A stretch of 34,459 nt of DNA, taken from NCBI GenBank assembly GCA_016285185.1, contig JAEEQG010000094.1, forward strand, positions 1-34,459, in the 5' to 3' direction. Under the pieces are notes generated by a model. The model saw nothing but the letters and a program-made list of their open reading frames with translations, ran no database searches and had not been told where the DNA came from. The position numbers and the translations under genes are program-made. Shown in pieces: positions 1 to 8,044 of the stretch (its first letter is position 1; every line of letters starts with the position of its first letter). Origin of the DNA: Spirochaetota bacterium (GTDB lineage Bacteria; Spirochaetota; Spirochaetia; Treponematales; Treponemataceae).

Positions 1-225
1 AAGTGCTTTTTTTACATCGTCGATGTTCATGCCCAGCTGCATTGTGCGGTATTTACGCGGAAGCGGCTGAATTTCTTTGTTTTGTGGCTTTTTGCCGTTA
101 CCGCCTATTGTAATGGAAACAGAAGCCTGGTCTTCCTGAATATCGACTTCGGCTGTAATTTCTGCAAACAATGCCTGCGAGATTAATAATACAAAAATAA
201 GCACAAAAAATATACGGGTTTTCAT
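1..225 (-). CDS. Exported protein with SmpA/OmlA-like motif, 5' part only
   Basis: The first 75 codons are present; the gene continues beyond base 1. The protein starts MKTRIFFVLIFVLLISQALF-A, a clear signal peptide with a likely cleavage after LFA near residue 21, so it is exported to the periplasm or envelope. There is no cysteine at the cleavage site, so it is not an obvious lipoprotein. After a polar, Gln/Lys-rich stretch it contains YRTMQLGMNIDDVKKAL, which resembles the 'LGMs.eeVkkaL' turn-helix motif of SmpA/OmlA (BamE-like) domains and of other small envelope proteins. That resemblance is short, so the family call is tentative. The signal peptide and continuous frame make the coding call firm. 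No strong ribosome-binding site precedes the ATG. Confidence 0.7.
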   Translation of the reverse strand, partial: MKTRIFFVLIFVLLISQALFAEITAEVDIQEDQASVSITIGGNGKKPQNKEIQPLPRKYRTMQLGMNIDDVKKAL

Positions 226-304
226 AGTTTGTTTATCGGTAAAAAAATGCCTCAAGTACATATTTTGTTGTTTAAAGAAAGCTTAGAAATTGATTAAAAA
301 GTCA

Positions 305-1507
305 CTATTTTTTTGTTGTTTTCTGTTTTCTGTAATATGTGGCAAGTTTTATTACTTCTTCGCAGTTTTTTACAAAAATCTTATTGTGATAAATCTTGAA
401 TTTCTGGTCTTTTTCAAAAAGTGCAAGTAAAGAGGCCTGTTCTTCCGGCGGTATTGCGCACATATTGGCAAGTTCGTGGAAGGCCAAATCAATTTCATGT
501 GATACAGGAACTCCCGGGTTTATCGGAACACGTGCTTTTTCTACCTGAAGGGCTATCATATCGATAATCTTTCCTTGAGGATCCTGAATGCGTGTATTGG
601 TTACCTGTCGATACATTGACCACAGACGGTCTGCAAGTGTAGTAGTGAGTCTTGTTATCATCTGTGCCTGAGTAGAAACCATCTGGTCAAAGTTCTTTCT
701 GTTGATTACCATCAGCTTGCAGTCTTCGTGTGCAATTGCACAGGCTGAACGCGGAAGATTTTCAAGTAGTGCCATTTCACCGAAAAAGTCACCTTTTTTG
801 AGAACGGCAAGAACAACTTCGTTGTTGTTTACGATTTTTGTTATTTTTACCTGACCTTCCTGGATAATGTACATATCCTGTCCTGGTTGGCTTTCAGCAA
901 AAACCATTGTTCCCTGCGGATATGAACGAATCATTTCTTCTTTAGGTTCAAGATAAACGGCTCTTGATTTTGGCTGTAAAAGAACAAACCGTTGTTTTGC
1001 CAGTGCGGCCTTGTTGCCTTGAGGAGCTGTCTTGAGGTAATGGTAATATGCGTAAACAGCCGCATCTATGTTGTGATCTCTGTCATAGAAAACGGCTACG
1101 TTAAAAAGCTGTTCCGTTGAAACAACAGAAGTGGATTGGAGTGCCATCTCCATAAGGACTTCATTCATTTCGCGCATTCGGGCGGCAAAAACACGGATTA
1201 TTTTTAATGCAACAGCAGTATTTTTTACGATAAGATCGGGATACTGATCTTTTCTTACGGAAATTGCAACGAGATCTGTAAGCGCTACGACAGATTCAAT
1301 CTGATTATGGTTTGACATACACGGAATAACGCCGACAAAGTCGCCGGGACCGAGAATGTTGTTACTTGAATTTGTTGAAGAAAAATCAAGTTCCCTTATA
1401 ACCTGAGCCTGTCCGTTCTGAATTATATAAAAACGGTCCGATTCCGGCTTGCCTTCAACCAGTATGTATGAACCTCTTCTGAAATTAACAAATGATAGCT
1501 GTAACAA
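305..1507 (-). CDS. Protein with two cyclic-nucleotide-binding domains
   Basis: A 400-residue soluble protein with two cNMP-binding (cupin-like) domains, at about residues 5-110 and 193-310. The second has a good phosphate-binding cassette, GDFFGEMALLENLPRSA, with the Glu and Arg that bind the cyclic-phosphate ribose. The first is degenerate (GDFVGVIPCMSN) and has lost that Arg, so it may be structural. No helix-turn-helix or enzyme domain follows; the last 90 residues are predicted helical. It is therefore not an ordinary CRP/FNR factor but probably a cAMP receptor or adaptor. The start is TTG at 1507, chosen because GAGGGG lies 8 bases upstream; no ATG fits. It is divergent from the adenylate cyclase at 1638, which suggests that the two form a signalling pair. 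That functional link is inference. Confidence 0.85.
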   Translation of the reverse strand: MLQLSFVNFRRGSYILVEGKPESDRFYIIQNGQAQVIRELDFSSTNSSNNILGPGDFVGVIPCMSNHNQIESVVALTDLVAISVRKDQYPDLIVKNTAVALKIIRVFAARMREMNEVLMEMALQSTSVVSTEQLFNVAVFYDRDHNIDAAVYAYYHYLKTAPQGNKAALAKQRFVLLQPKSRAVYLEPKEEMIRSYPQGTMVFAESQPGQDMYIIQEGQVKITKIVNNNEVVLAVLKKGDFFGEMALLENLPRSACAIAHEDCKLMVINRKNFDQMVSTQAQMITRLTTTLADRLWSMYRQVTNTRIQDPQGKIIDMIALQVEKARVPINPGVPVSHEIDLAFHELANMCAIPPEEQASLLALFEKDQKFKIYHNKIFVKNCEEVIKLATYYRKQKTTKK

Positions 1508-1533
1508 GACTTTTCCCCTCTTATAACCTCTTA

Positions 1534-1563
1534 AGTATAAAAGCCAAAACTATGGTTTGTCAA
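1534..1563 (-). promoter_or_regulatory. Sigma70-type promoter of the cNMP-binding protein gene
   Basis: On the minus strand there is a perfect -35 TTGACA (1558-1563), an 18-base spacer and -10 TATACT (1534-1539). Transcription would start near 1527, leaving a leader of about 20 bases that contains the GAGGGG ribosome-binding site. Confidence 0.75.
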
Positions 1564-1601
1564 TAATAATCTGCTATACAATTAGACTTCGCTTAAAAGA
1601 T

Positions 1602-1631
1602 TTTACAGGTCAAACTGAAATGTGTTATACT
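1602..1631 (+). promoter_or_regulatory. Promoter of the membrane adenylate cyclase gene
   Basis: -35 TTTACA (1602-1607), 18-base spacer, -10 TATACT (1626-1631). Only six bases separate the -10 from the ATG at 1638, so the predicted start of transcription coincides with the start codon. No Shine-Dalgarno sequence is present. This suggests a leaderless mRNA. Confidence 0.65.
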
Positions 1632-1637
1632 GATATT

Positions 1638-3161
1638 ATGGAACTGGATAAAAAGTTTATTTCTAAAATTATCAGGTTTTACGGACTTATTGTTGTACTC
1701 GCTAACGCAATTGCTGTTGTTGCTGCAAATCTTACGACAATTCCGTTTTTTGAGATTGACAGCGTAAAACGGTGGGAAAAGTTCCTTGCCGAAAACAAAA
1801 TCACAAATGCGGCTATAATATTCGCATTCGCTGTTCCGGCTTTTGTTTGTTTTATTTATTCAAAATCAATCTTTAAATCAGAAGAAAAAATCGTAAAAAA
1901 TATGGCAGAGATTCCGTCTGTTTTTTCACTTTCCTCTGTAATAGGGTGGAATCTTTATTTCTTTATAGAAATTCCGTTTGTTCTTTATGCAAAGGCCAAA
2001 CTCGGAATACAGATAAAAGCTATCCTTATTTCCAGCTGGGGTTACACACTCTTTTCCGGTATGACAGCATGGACAATTTCTTATCTGCTAATTGAACTGT
2101 TGAACCGTACGATCCTGCTTCCCCGTGTTTTTCCGCAGGGACATATACAACAGGCTTCATTTTCATTCCGTCCTTCGTTCAGGCATCTTATGCTGTTCTG
2201 CTTTATGGTGTCGTCGGTCTTCCCTGTTGTTATGCTGCTTACAAGTTTGATAGCACTTTGTTTGAACAACGGTTTAGCTGTTAATGGCGGAATTATATTT
2301 GTTTCGTTTTTGATACTGCTTTTTGCTTTTATAATAAACATATCCCTTTCAAAAATAATTTTGAATCCGCTTAACAAACTGACTGCCGCAGCTGAAAAAA
2401 TAAAGGCAGGAGATTACAAAAGCCGTGTTCCAGTCGTTACCGCGGACGAGCTCGGCATTTTGGCTGACAGTTTTAACGATATGGCAGAATCCCTGTTGGA
2501 AAAGGAATTTATGCGTGATACATTCGGAAAAGTTGTGGACCCGGAAGTTCGTGATTATCTTTTAAAAGAAAAACTTTTGCAGGGTGGGGCTCTTGGCGGT
2601 GAAACGCGCGAGGTTACGGTTCTTTTTTGTGACATCAGGAGTTTTACGGCAATGAGTGAAAAGATGGACGCTGCCGAAGTTGTTACGCTTTTGAATCGGT
2701 ATTTTACAGTGCTTGGGCAGTGTATCGCCGCCCATCACGGAATAATAAACAAGTATATCGGTGATGCGATTATGGCCATTTTCGGGGCTCCTGTTAAGTC
2801 TGATAACAGCGCACAGGATGCTTTTTGTGCCGCATGTGACATGAGAAAGGCTCTTGTTGAGCTAAACCGGGAATTTCTGGCGACAGGGCTTCCTGAAGTA
2901 CGGTTTGGAATCGGTATACATACAGGACCGGTTTTTGCAGGTACAATCGGAGCGGAAACCCGCATGGAATACACTGTAATAGGCGATACCGTAAATACGG
3001 CAAGTCGGCTGGAATCATTGTGCAAAAATTATAAAACCGATTTGTTGATATCAGCTGCTTCCGCTGAAAAAATAAAAACTGATCTTGAATTTGTCGATGA
3101 GGCGCAGATACGGGGTAAGGAAGAACCAATGAAAGTTTTTTCCTTTAAAAGCATTTTATAG
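1638..3161 (+). CDS. Membrane adenylate cyclase (HAMP plus class III cyclase)
   Basis: A 507-residue enzyme that makes cAMP from ATP. The N-terminal 240 residues contain about six hydrophobic segments. A HAMP linker follows at about 241-295 (NPLNKLTAAAEKIKAGDY...), then a class III cyclase domain at about 320-505. Both metal-binding aspartates are present: D332 in VLFCDIRSFT and D376 in NKYIGDAIMAIFG. The adenine-selecting residues K372 and D450 (VIGDTVNTASR), the transition-state N453 and R457 are also present, so it should be an active adenylate, not guanylate, cyclase. The frame is open upstream to a TTG at 1557, but the ATG at 1638 is preferred: the promoter lies inside the upstream extension and the membrane region begins right after this ATG. 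The ligand sensed is unknown. Confidence 0.92.
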   Translation: MELDKKFISKIIRFYGLIVVLANAIAVVAANLTTIPFFEIDSVKRWEKFLAENKITNAAIIFAFAVPAFVCFIYSKSIFKSEEKIVKNMAEIPSVFSLSSVIGWNLYFFIEIPFVLYAKAKLGIQIKAILISSWGYTLFSGMTAWTISYLLIELLNRTILLPRVFPQGHIQQASFSFRPSFRHLMLFCFMVSSVFPVVMLLTSLIALCLNNGLAVNGGIIFVSFLILLFAFIINISLSKIILNPLNKLTAAAEKIKAGDYKSRVPVVTADELGILADSFNDMAESLLEKEFMRDTFGKVVDPEVRDYLLKEKLLQGGALGGETREVTVLFCDIRSFTAMSEKMDAAEVVTLLNRYFTVLGQCIAAHHGIINKYIGDAIMAIFGAPVKSDNSAQDAFCAACDMRKALVELNREFLATGLPEVRFGIGIHTGPVFAGTIGAETRMEYTVIGDTVNTASRLESLCKNYKTDLLISAASAEKIKTDLEFVDEAQIRGKEEPMKVFSFKSIL

Positions 3162-3171
3162 GTATTGTTAC

Positions 3172-3200
3172 TTGACCTTATACGAGTTATTTGATAGTAT
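3172..3200 (+). promoter_or_regulatory. Promoter of rpmB
   Basis: -35 TTGACC (3172-3177), 17-base spacer, -10 TAGTAT (3195-3200), directly after the cyclase gene. The transcript would start near 3207. The ribosome-binding site AGGCAGG (3227-3233) lies 7 bases before the L28 start codon. Confidence 0.7.
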
Positions 3201-3240
3201 GCTTACTCACAGTGTTGAATTAATTTAGGCAGGTAATAAT

Positions 3241-3432
3241 ATGTCAAGAAGATGTGAAATTTGTGGAAAAGGTTCATTGTCTGGAAATAAGGTCAGCAAG
3301 TCTTATAATCATGTCCGCCGTACATGGAAACCTAATATTGTTGAAGTAAAAACAGAAATCGGCGGTACAACAATGACTGTAAAAATGTGTACCCGTTGTT
3401 TAAGAAGCGGTTACCTTACTAAAAAAGTTTAA
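3241..3432 (+). CDS. rpmB: 50S ribosomal protein L28
   Basis: A 63-residue protein starting MSRRCEICGKG and containing the L28 core SYNHVRRTWKPN. It is a component of the large ribosomal subunit. It is the zinc-binding (C+) form: C5/C8 and C50/C53 make two CxxC pairs. Length and sequence are typical of bacterial L28. It has its own promoter and a good ribosome-binding site. Downstream, 106 bases of potentially structured sequence lead into a strong terminator just ahead of the MATE gene. Confidence 0.97.
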   Translation: MSRRCEICGKGSLSGNKVSKSYNHVRRTWKPNIVEVKTEIGGTTMTVKMCTRCLRSGYLTKKV

Positions 3433-3538
3433 GTTATTGTTTATTTGTGTGCTCAGGGAATTTTCTGTTTTCTGTAGTGCTGAGACGTAAGACGGTCTGG
3501 TTGCTGTGCTTTGTTTGCGACACAGACTGCTGGCTGTG

Positions 3539-3567
3539 AAAACCCGCTTTGTAAAGCGGGTTTTTTG
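3539..3567 (+). terminator. Intrinsic terminator between rpmB and the MATE gene
   Basis: A perfect 10-bp stem, AACCCGCTTT / AAAGCGGGTT (3541-3550 and 3553-3562), with a two-base centre and a T-rich tail to 3567. It ends 30 bases before the MATE start codon. No usable promoter is seen in that gap, so the MATE gene must be transcribed by read-through. Confidence 0.9.
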
Positions 3568-3597
3568 TTTTTGAAGTTTTGTGTTAAGGATTAGTAT

Positions 3598-4971
3598 ATG
3601 AGTGAAGAAAAAGCATTCGGCATGCCCGAAAACAAAATGGGCACAATGTCGCTCGGAAAACTGCTTGTACAGATGTCATTGCCGATGATGATTTCGATGT
3701 TTGTACAGTCTTTGTATAACATTGTAGACAGTATTTTTGTCGCACAAATATCAGAAAATGCGCTTACTGCCGTTTCGCTTGCTTTTCCTATACAAAATCT
3801 TTTAATCGCGGTTGGTGTAGGAACTGGAGTTGGTATTAACTCCCTGCTTTCACGCAGACTTGGAGAAAGAAAGCCGGAAGAAGTCAATAAAACAGCTTTA
3901 AACGGTGTTTTTGTTACACTTTGTAGTGCTGTTGTTTTTGTACTGATAGGTATTTTTGTTCCTCGATTTTATTTTGAAAGCCAGACTACTAATACCGAAA
4001 TAATCGATTATGGTGTTACCTACATGCGGATTTGTCTGATTGTTTCAATCGGAATTTTCGGTTCAATAACATTTGAAAGACTTTTGCAATCAACCGGAAA
4101 AATGCTGCTCTCCATGGTGTCTCAGCTTACGGGTACTGTTTTTAATCTTGTTTTTGATCCGCTTTTGATTTTCGGTTTATGCGGCTTCCCAAAACTTGGT
4201 ATCGCCGGTGCTGCCATTGCTACTGTTCTTGGACAGATTGCTGCAATGATTGTTTCTGCAATTCTTAATCTTACACACAATAAGGAAATCAATTTCAGTT
4301 TTAAGGGTTTCCGTCCTGATGGCACTGTTATCAAGGATATTTATGCGGTTGGTGTTCCTTCGATTCTGCTGGGGTCGGTCGGTTCAATCATGGTATATTT
4401 TTTAAACCTCATTCTCGGTGCATTCTCAACAACAGCAATTGCCGTATTCGGTGTTTATTTTAAGCTGCAGAGCTTTATCTTTATGCCTGTATTTGGATTG
4501 AACAATGGTGCAGTTCCGATTATTGCCTACAACTTCGGTGCTCAGAAAAAGCAGCGAATCATAAAGGCGGTTAAACTTGCATCTTTGGCTGCATGCTGTA
4601 TTATGCTTTTTGGAACGCTTGTGTTTGAACTTTTCCCAGGCTTTTTCCTTCGGTTTTTCAATGCTTCCGACGAGATGCTTTCAATCGGAATCCCTGCTCT
4701 CAGGATAATTGCAATACATTTCCCAATTGCAGGTTTTTGTATTGTATTTGGTTGTGTTTTTCAGGCACTTGGCGAGGGAATTCAGAGCATGATTGTAAGT
4801 TTTGTCCGGCAGCTTATTGTTTTGTTGCCGGCTGCGTGGCTTTTGTCGTTGACAGGAAAACTAAGCAGTGTTTGGTGGGCATTCCCGATTGCAGAGATTT
4901 CTTCGCTTCTTATGAGCGTGATTTTTCTTATACAGGTTTATAATAAATTCATTAAGAATATGCCGGACTAA
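3598..4971 (+). CDS. MATE-family multidrug/organic cation efflux transporter
   Basis: A 457-residue membrane protein with about twelve hydrophobic segments in two related halves, typical length for the MATE family. Recognisable family features are SLPMMISMFVQSLYNIVDSIFV near residues 20-43, GVGTGVGINSLLSRRLGE, and in the second half GLNNGAVPIIAYNFGAQ. These transporters export drugs or metabolites in exchange for Na+ or H+ across the inner membrane; the substrate cannot be read from sequence. The ATG at 3598 has AAGGA 7 bases upstream. The gene lies directly behind a strong terminator, which suggests expression controlled by termination. It converges with lysA. Confidence 0.93.
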   Translation: MSEEKAFGMPENKMGTMSLGKLLVQMSLPMMISMFVQSLYNIVDSIFVAQISENALTAVSLAFPIQNLLIAVGVGTGVGINSLLSRRLGERKPEEVNKTALNGVFVTLCSAVVFVLIGIFVPRFYFESQTTNTEIIDYGVTYMRICLIVSIGIFGSITFERLLQSTGKMLLSMVSQLTGTVFNLVFDPLLIFGLCGFPKLGIAGAAIATVLGQIAAMIVSAILNLTHNKEINFSFKGFRPDGTVIKDIYAVGVPSILLGSVGSIMVYFLNLILGAFSTTAIAVFGVYFKLQSFIFMPVFGLNNGAVPIIAYNFGAQKKQRIIKAVKLASLAACCIMLFGTLVFELFPGFFLRFFNASDEMLSIGIPALRIIAIHFPIAGFCIVFGCVFQALGEGIQSMIVSFVRQLIVLLPAAWLLSLTGKLSSVWWAFPIAEISSLLMSVIFLIQVYNKFIKNMPD

Positions 4972-4980
4972 GCCGGTTAT

Positions 4981-5010
4981 AAAAAAACCGCAGGATTACA
5001 CCTACGATTT
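4981..5010 (-). terminator. Intrinsic terminator of the lysA operon
   Basis: Read on the minus strand, AAATCGTAGG pairs with CCTGCGGTTT around a six-base loop, followed by more T residues. Two of the pairs are G-U, so the stem is complete only in minus-strand RNA; the plus-strand copy has two C-A mismatches. This assigns the terminator to lysA and not to the convergent MATE gene. Confidence 0.8.
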
Positions 5011-5027
5011 TTTTGTTTTGAAAGCTG

Positions 5028-6290
5028 TTAGAACAAACGCATCAAGTCTTTGATTGTCTCTCTGCGTCTTATAACCTTAACTTTTCCAGTCTTTGTGATA
5101 AGAACTTCTGCTGCGCGCGGGCGGCTGTTGTATGTTGAACACATGCTCCATCCATATGCACCTGCATCAAGAATACAAGCCAAGTCGCCTCGCTCCATCT
5201 TGGGCAGCGGACGTGACTTAGCGAGAATGTCACCTGATTCGCAGATGTTTCCTACCAAGTTCTGATCCGTAAGTTCGTCTCGCGGAACAACCTTGCCATC
5301 CCGGATAACTTCAACATCATGCCAGCTGTCGTACATACTCGGGCGCACAAGAACATTCATGCCGACATCAGTACCTGCAAAAAGATGACCGTTGTTCTGT
5401 TTTGTAGCATGAACCCTTCCAAGAATAACACAACCTTCTGCTACACAGTAGCGACCCGGTTCGGATTTAAAAAGCGGAGTACTGCCGTATTTTGCGACAA
5501 AATCATCAAGAATTGGCTCAAGTCGTTTTTTAAAGTCGTCCATCGGGTAATCTTTTTCGTCATCCAGTTTGTGGTACGGAATCCCGTAACCGCCTCCAAA
5601 GTCTATGAATTTAAGGTTTTTGAACTGCAAAGCTATTCTAAGAATGTTTGTTACAGCATCAAGATAAGGCTGAGGGTCCATAAAGCCTGAACCTATATGC
5701 TGGTTTATTCCTGCGATTGTAAGCTTGTATTTTTCTGCAATTTCAAAAATTTGTGGAATATCTTCTTCTGCAATACCGAACTTTGTTTTTTTACCACCGG
5801 TTACGACCTTTTCGTTATGTCCGGCTCCGACACCCGGATTTATTCTTACAGCACATGTTCTTTTTTCGACAGAAAGTTCCAGATCACAGCAACACTGTCC
5901 GAACAGTTCCAACTGCGAAAGGCTGTCCAGACTTGTCATTACTCCGTGTTTTATTGCAAAAATCAGTTCTTCTTCCGAAACATTGTTCGGTACAAAAAAG
6001 ATGCGGTCTTTAGGAAATCCTGCTTTGAAAAGCACCTGAATTTCGCCGATACTCATTGCATCGCAGTTCAAGCCTTCTTCCAAAGCAATCTTAAGAATAT
6101 GAATGTTTGTATTTGCTTTTACGGAATAATTGGCTGTATAAGGATATTTTGTGATTACCTGACTGACGTTGTGCATACGGTTACGGAGGATACGCTCATT
6201 GTAAACATAGAGCGGGGTCCCGTAATCAGAGACAATTTTTTCGGGATTGTTTCCCTCAAAAAAGTTTGATTGTGAAATAAAAGAATTCAT
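5028..6290 (-). CDS. lysA: Diaminopimelate decarboxylase
   Basis: A 420-residue PLP enzyme of the alanine-racemase fold III class. It converts meso-diaminopimelate to L-lysine, the last step of lysine synthesis. The PLP lysine is K58 in NYSVKANTN; GGGYGIPY binds the cofactor phosphate; SEPGRY and the CESGD motif near the C-terminus provide substrate and dimer-interface contacts. Length and motif order match LysA better than ornithine/arginine decarboxylases, and the ddh neighbour supports this. The ATG at 6290 has GAGAGGAAA just upstream. It is the last gene of the operon regulator-ddh-lysA, 16 bases behind ddh, and is followed by a terminator. Confidence 0.95.
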   Translation of the reverse strand: MNSFISQSNFFEGNNPEKIVSDYGTPLYVYNERILRNRMHNVSQVITKYPYTANYSVKANTNIHILKIALEEGLNCDAMSIGEIQVLFKAGFPKDRIFFVPNNVSEEELIFAIKHGVMTSLDSLSQLELFGQCCCDLELSVEKRTCAVRINPGVGAGHNEKVVTGGKKTKFGIAEEDIPQIFEIAEKYKLTIAGINQHIGSGFMDPQPYLDAVTNILRIALQFKNLKFIDFGGGYGIPYHKLDDEKDYPMDDFKKRLEPILDDFVAKYGSTPLFKSEPGRYCVAEGCVILGRVHATKQNNGHLFAGTDVGMNVLVRPSMYDSWHDVEVIRDGKVVPRDELTDQNLVGNICESGDILAKSRPLPKMERGDLACILDAGAYGWSMCSTYNSRPRAAEVLITKTGKVKVIRRRETIKDLMRLF

Positions 6291-6306
6291 ATTTTCCTCT
6301 CAAAAA

Positions 6307-7287
6307 TTACAACAAGTGTGCGCGGATTTCATCACCACTAAGCGGACTGAGATATGCGGGTGCAACATCAAATACAGTTTTACAACCTGTCTGTCCTTCC
6401 TTGTTCATGCGGTAAACTGCACGGGCAAATGCTGCCAGAACGCTTGAAGTAAATGCTGGATTTGAATCGAGTTTGAGGCTGTATTCGATAACGTTGTTGT
6501 ATTCGTTGTTCCAGCCTGTTTTACCTGAGCGGAATACAAACCCTCCGTGTGGAATACCGGAATGATTATGTAACAATTCTTCTTCGCTTATAAAATGTAC
6601 TGTTGTATCGTAGTCGGCAAAATAGTTCGGCATTTCCTTAATTTCCTTTTCAATTTTTGCCTTGTCTGCCCCTTCTTCGGCAACAACGTAACATTCGCGT
6701 GTATGTTTCTGGCGTGTTGAGAGTTCGGGGTTTTTGCCCGCACGAACAGCGTCCAGTGCTGACTGCATAGGGATTGTGTACTGTTTTCCGTTTTTTACGC
6801 CTGGAACTCTGCGGATTGCATCAGAATGTCCTTGTGAAACGCCTTTTCCCCAGAAAGTATAGTCGCTTCCGTTTGGAAGAATACAATTTGCATAAAGTCT
6901 TGCGAGGCTGAACATTCCAGGATCCCAGCCGCAGCTAATCAATGCAGTATGGTTGGCAGTTTTTGCTGCTTTGTATACATTTGCAAAATGTTCAGGAATG
7001 CGTGCGTGTGTATCAAAACTGTCTATTACGTTAAAATATTTTGCATATTCGGGAGTCTGTTTTGGAAGATCTGTTGCACTTCCTCCACAGATAATCAGAA
7101 CGTCAACATTGTTTTTGTATTTTTCAACGTCTGCAACATTATAAACGGGAACACCCGCTGTCAAAAGCTTTACGGAAGACGGATCACGTCTTGTAAAAAC
7201 GCAGGAAAGTTCCATGTCTGAGTTACTTTTTACAGCACATTCAACACCTTTTCCAAGGTTGCCGTAACCTAAAATACCGATTTTCAT
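6307..7287 (-). CDS. ddh: meso-Diaminopimelate D-dehydrogenase
   Basis: A 326-residue NADPH-dependent enzyme that reductively aminates tetrahydrodipicolinate directly to meso-diaminopimelate, bypassing the succinylase or acetylase branches. A Rossmann motif, GILGYGNLGKGVE, starts at residue 3. Family hallmarks follow: CGGSATDLP, the substrate loop SCGWDPGMFSLARLYA, WGKGVSQGHSDAIRRVPGV, and HNHSGIPHGGFV near the C-terminus. Length is typical. An upstream in-frame ATG at 7299 overlaps the GGAGG ribosome-binding site, so the ATG at 7287, 6 bases after GGAGG, is the real start. It lies 11 bases after the regulator gene and just before lysA, which uses its product. Confidence 0.95.
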   Translation of the reverse strand: MKIGILGYGNLGKGVECAVKSNSDMELSCVFTRRDPSSVKLLTAGVPVYNVADVEKYKNNVDVLIICGGSATDLPKQTPEYAKYFNVIDSFDTHARIPEHFANVYKAAKTANHTALISCGWDPGMFSLARLYANCILPNGSDYTFWGKGVSQGHSDAIRRVPGVKNGKQYTIPMQSALDAVRAGKNPELSTRQKHTRECYVVAEEGADKAKIEKEIKEMPNYFADYDTTVHFISEEELLHNHSGIPHGGFVFRSGKTGWNNEYNNVIEYSLKLDSNPAFTSSVLAAFARAVYRMNKEGQTGCKTVFDVAPAYLSPLSGDEIRAHLL

Positions 7288-7298
7288 TCTATCCTCCA

Positions 7299-7991
7299 TT
7301 ACTGTTTCTTTTCCAACAGTATTATTTTATTTTTTAATGCCTCTTTCATTACATCAACAAGATTTTGCTGTCCTGAGTAAAGGCATGTGTCGTGTTCATT
7401 GCCCGTTAATTCTCCTGTCAAAACATAAGCAGAATCCGTTATAAGCCGAACTTGTCCTTTTTCTGTTTTTGACTGGTAAATCTTTGCTCCGTGTAGCTTG
7501 TATTCATCTGTGAGAATCACTACTTTTTTGTCTGATTCTACAAGCATTCGCAATTCTGCATCGAACTCGGATACAATTTGCGGTGTTGCCTGAAAATACA
7601 GTCTCATTTGTGTTTCTTCAATCATTCCGCGGATTTTGTTTTTAATATTCAGGGAACCTTTTATAGTTATATAGCCGTCCGACTCGATAATCATTTTGGG
7701 TGTATGTTTTTCAAGAGTTTCGGCTTTTCTACCTAGTTCAGAGATATAATTCTTTGTAAATGATTTTACTTCTACCGGTATATATTTTACGGATTCGCCT
7801 TCTATCACGTATGCTGCGCCTTTTTCTACTAAGGCGGAAAGAGCTGAATATGTATTTGAGCGGGAAATTCCAGTGTCCTTACCAACCTCATAGCCGGTCA
7901 TAGACCCATGTGTGAGCAGCACGTAATAAATCTGTGCTTCGAGTCTTGTAAGACCAAATGAGGTTAGATTGTCAAGAAAAGTGTTTTGCAT
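7299..7991 (-). CDS. TrmB-like transcriptional regulator of the ddh-lysA operon
   Basis: A 230-residue DNA-binding protein. Residues about 8-75 form a TrmB-type winged helix-turn-helix (FGLTRLEAQIYYVLLTHG, then GKDTGISRSNTYSALSALVEKG). The remainder (about 85-225) resembles the C-terminal effector part of TrmB-like proteins, with a PLD-like fold suggested by VVILTDEYKLHGAKIY and the late GNEHDTCLYSGQQNLVDVM segment. TrmB regulators are best known as sugar sensors in archaea. Here the gene is the first of an operon with ddh and lysA and sits behind a promoter with a perfect palindrome, so it probably autoregulates and controls diaminopimelate/lysine synthesis. The effector, perhaps lysine or DAP, is inference. 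The start has AAGG upstream. Confidence 0.85.
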   Translation of the reverse strand: MQNTFLDNLTSFGLTRLEAQIYYVLLTHGSMTGYEVGKDTGISRSNTYSALSALVEKGAAYVIEGESVKYIPVEVKSFTKNYISELGRKAETLEKHTPKMIIESDGYITIKGSLNIKNKIRGMIEETQMRLYFQATPQIVSEFDAELRMLVESDKKVVILTDEYKLHGAKIYQSKTEKGQVRLITDSAYVLTGELTGNEHDTCLYSGQQNLVDVMKEALKNKIILLEKKQ

Positions 7992-8020
7992 AAAAGCCTT
8001 GTAAACAGAAATTGTTTTTA

Positions 8021-8040
8021 GTAGTACTGTTTAGTACTAC
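8021..8040. promoter_or_regulatory. Palindromic operator, probably for the TrmB-like regulator
   Basis: A perfect inverted repeat, GTAGTACT, four-base spacer GTTT, AGTACTAC. It begins 4 bases after the -10 box and covers the predicted transcription start of the regulator-ddh-lysA operon. That position suits repression by a dimer that blocks RNA polymerase. No second copy of this palindrome was seen elsewhere in the window, including ahead of lysC. Confidence 0.75.
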
Positions 8041-8044
8041 GATA

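Noticed and set aside
3433-3540. CTGAGA near 3480 as part of a TPP riboswitch
   Set aside because: The other conserved TPP segments are absent.
5319-6269. Long antisense frames opposite lysA (up to 190 codons)
   Set aside because: Opposite a well-supported gene, no ribosome-binding site, no recognisable motif.
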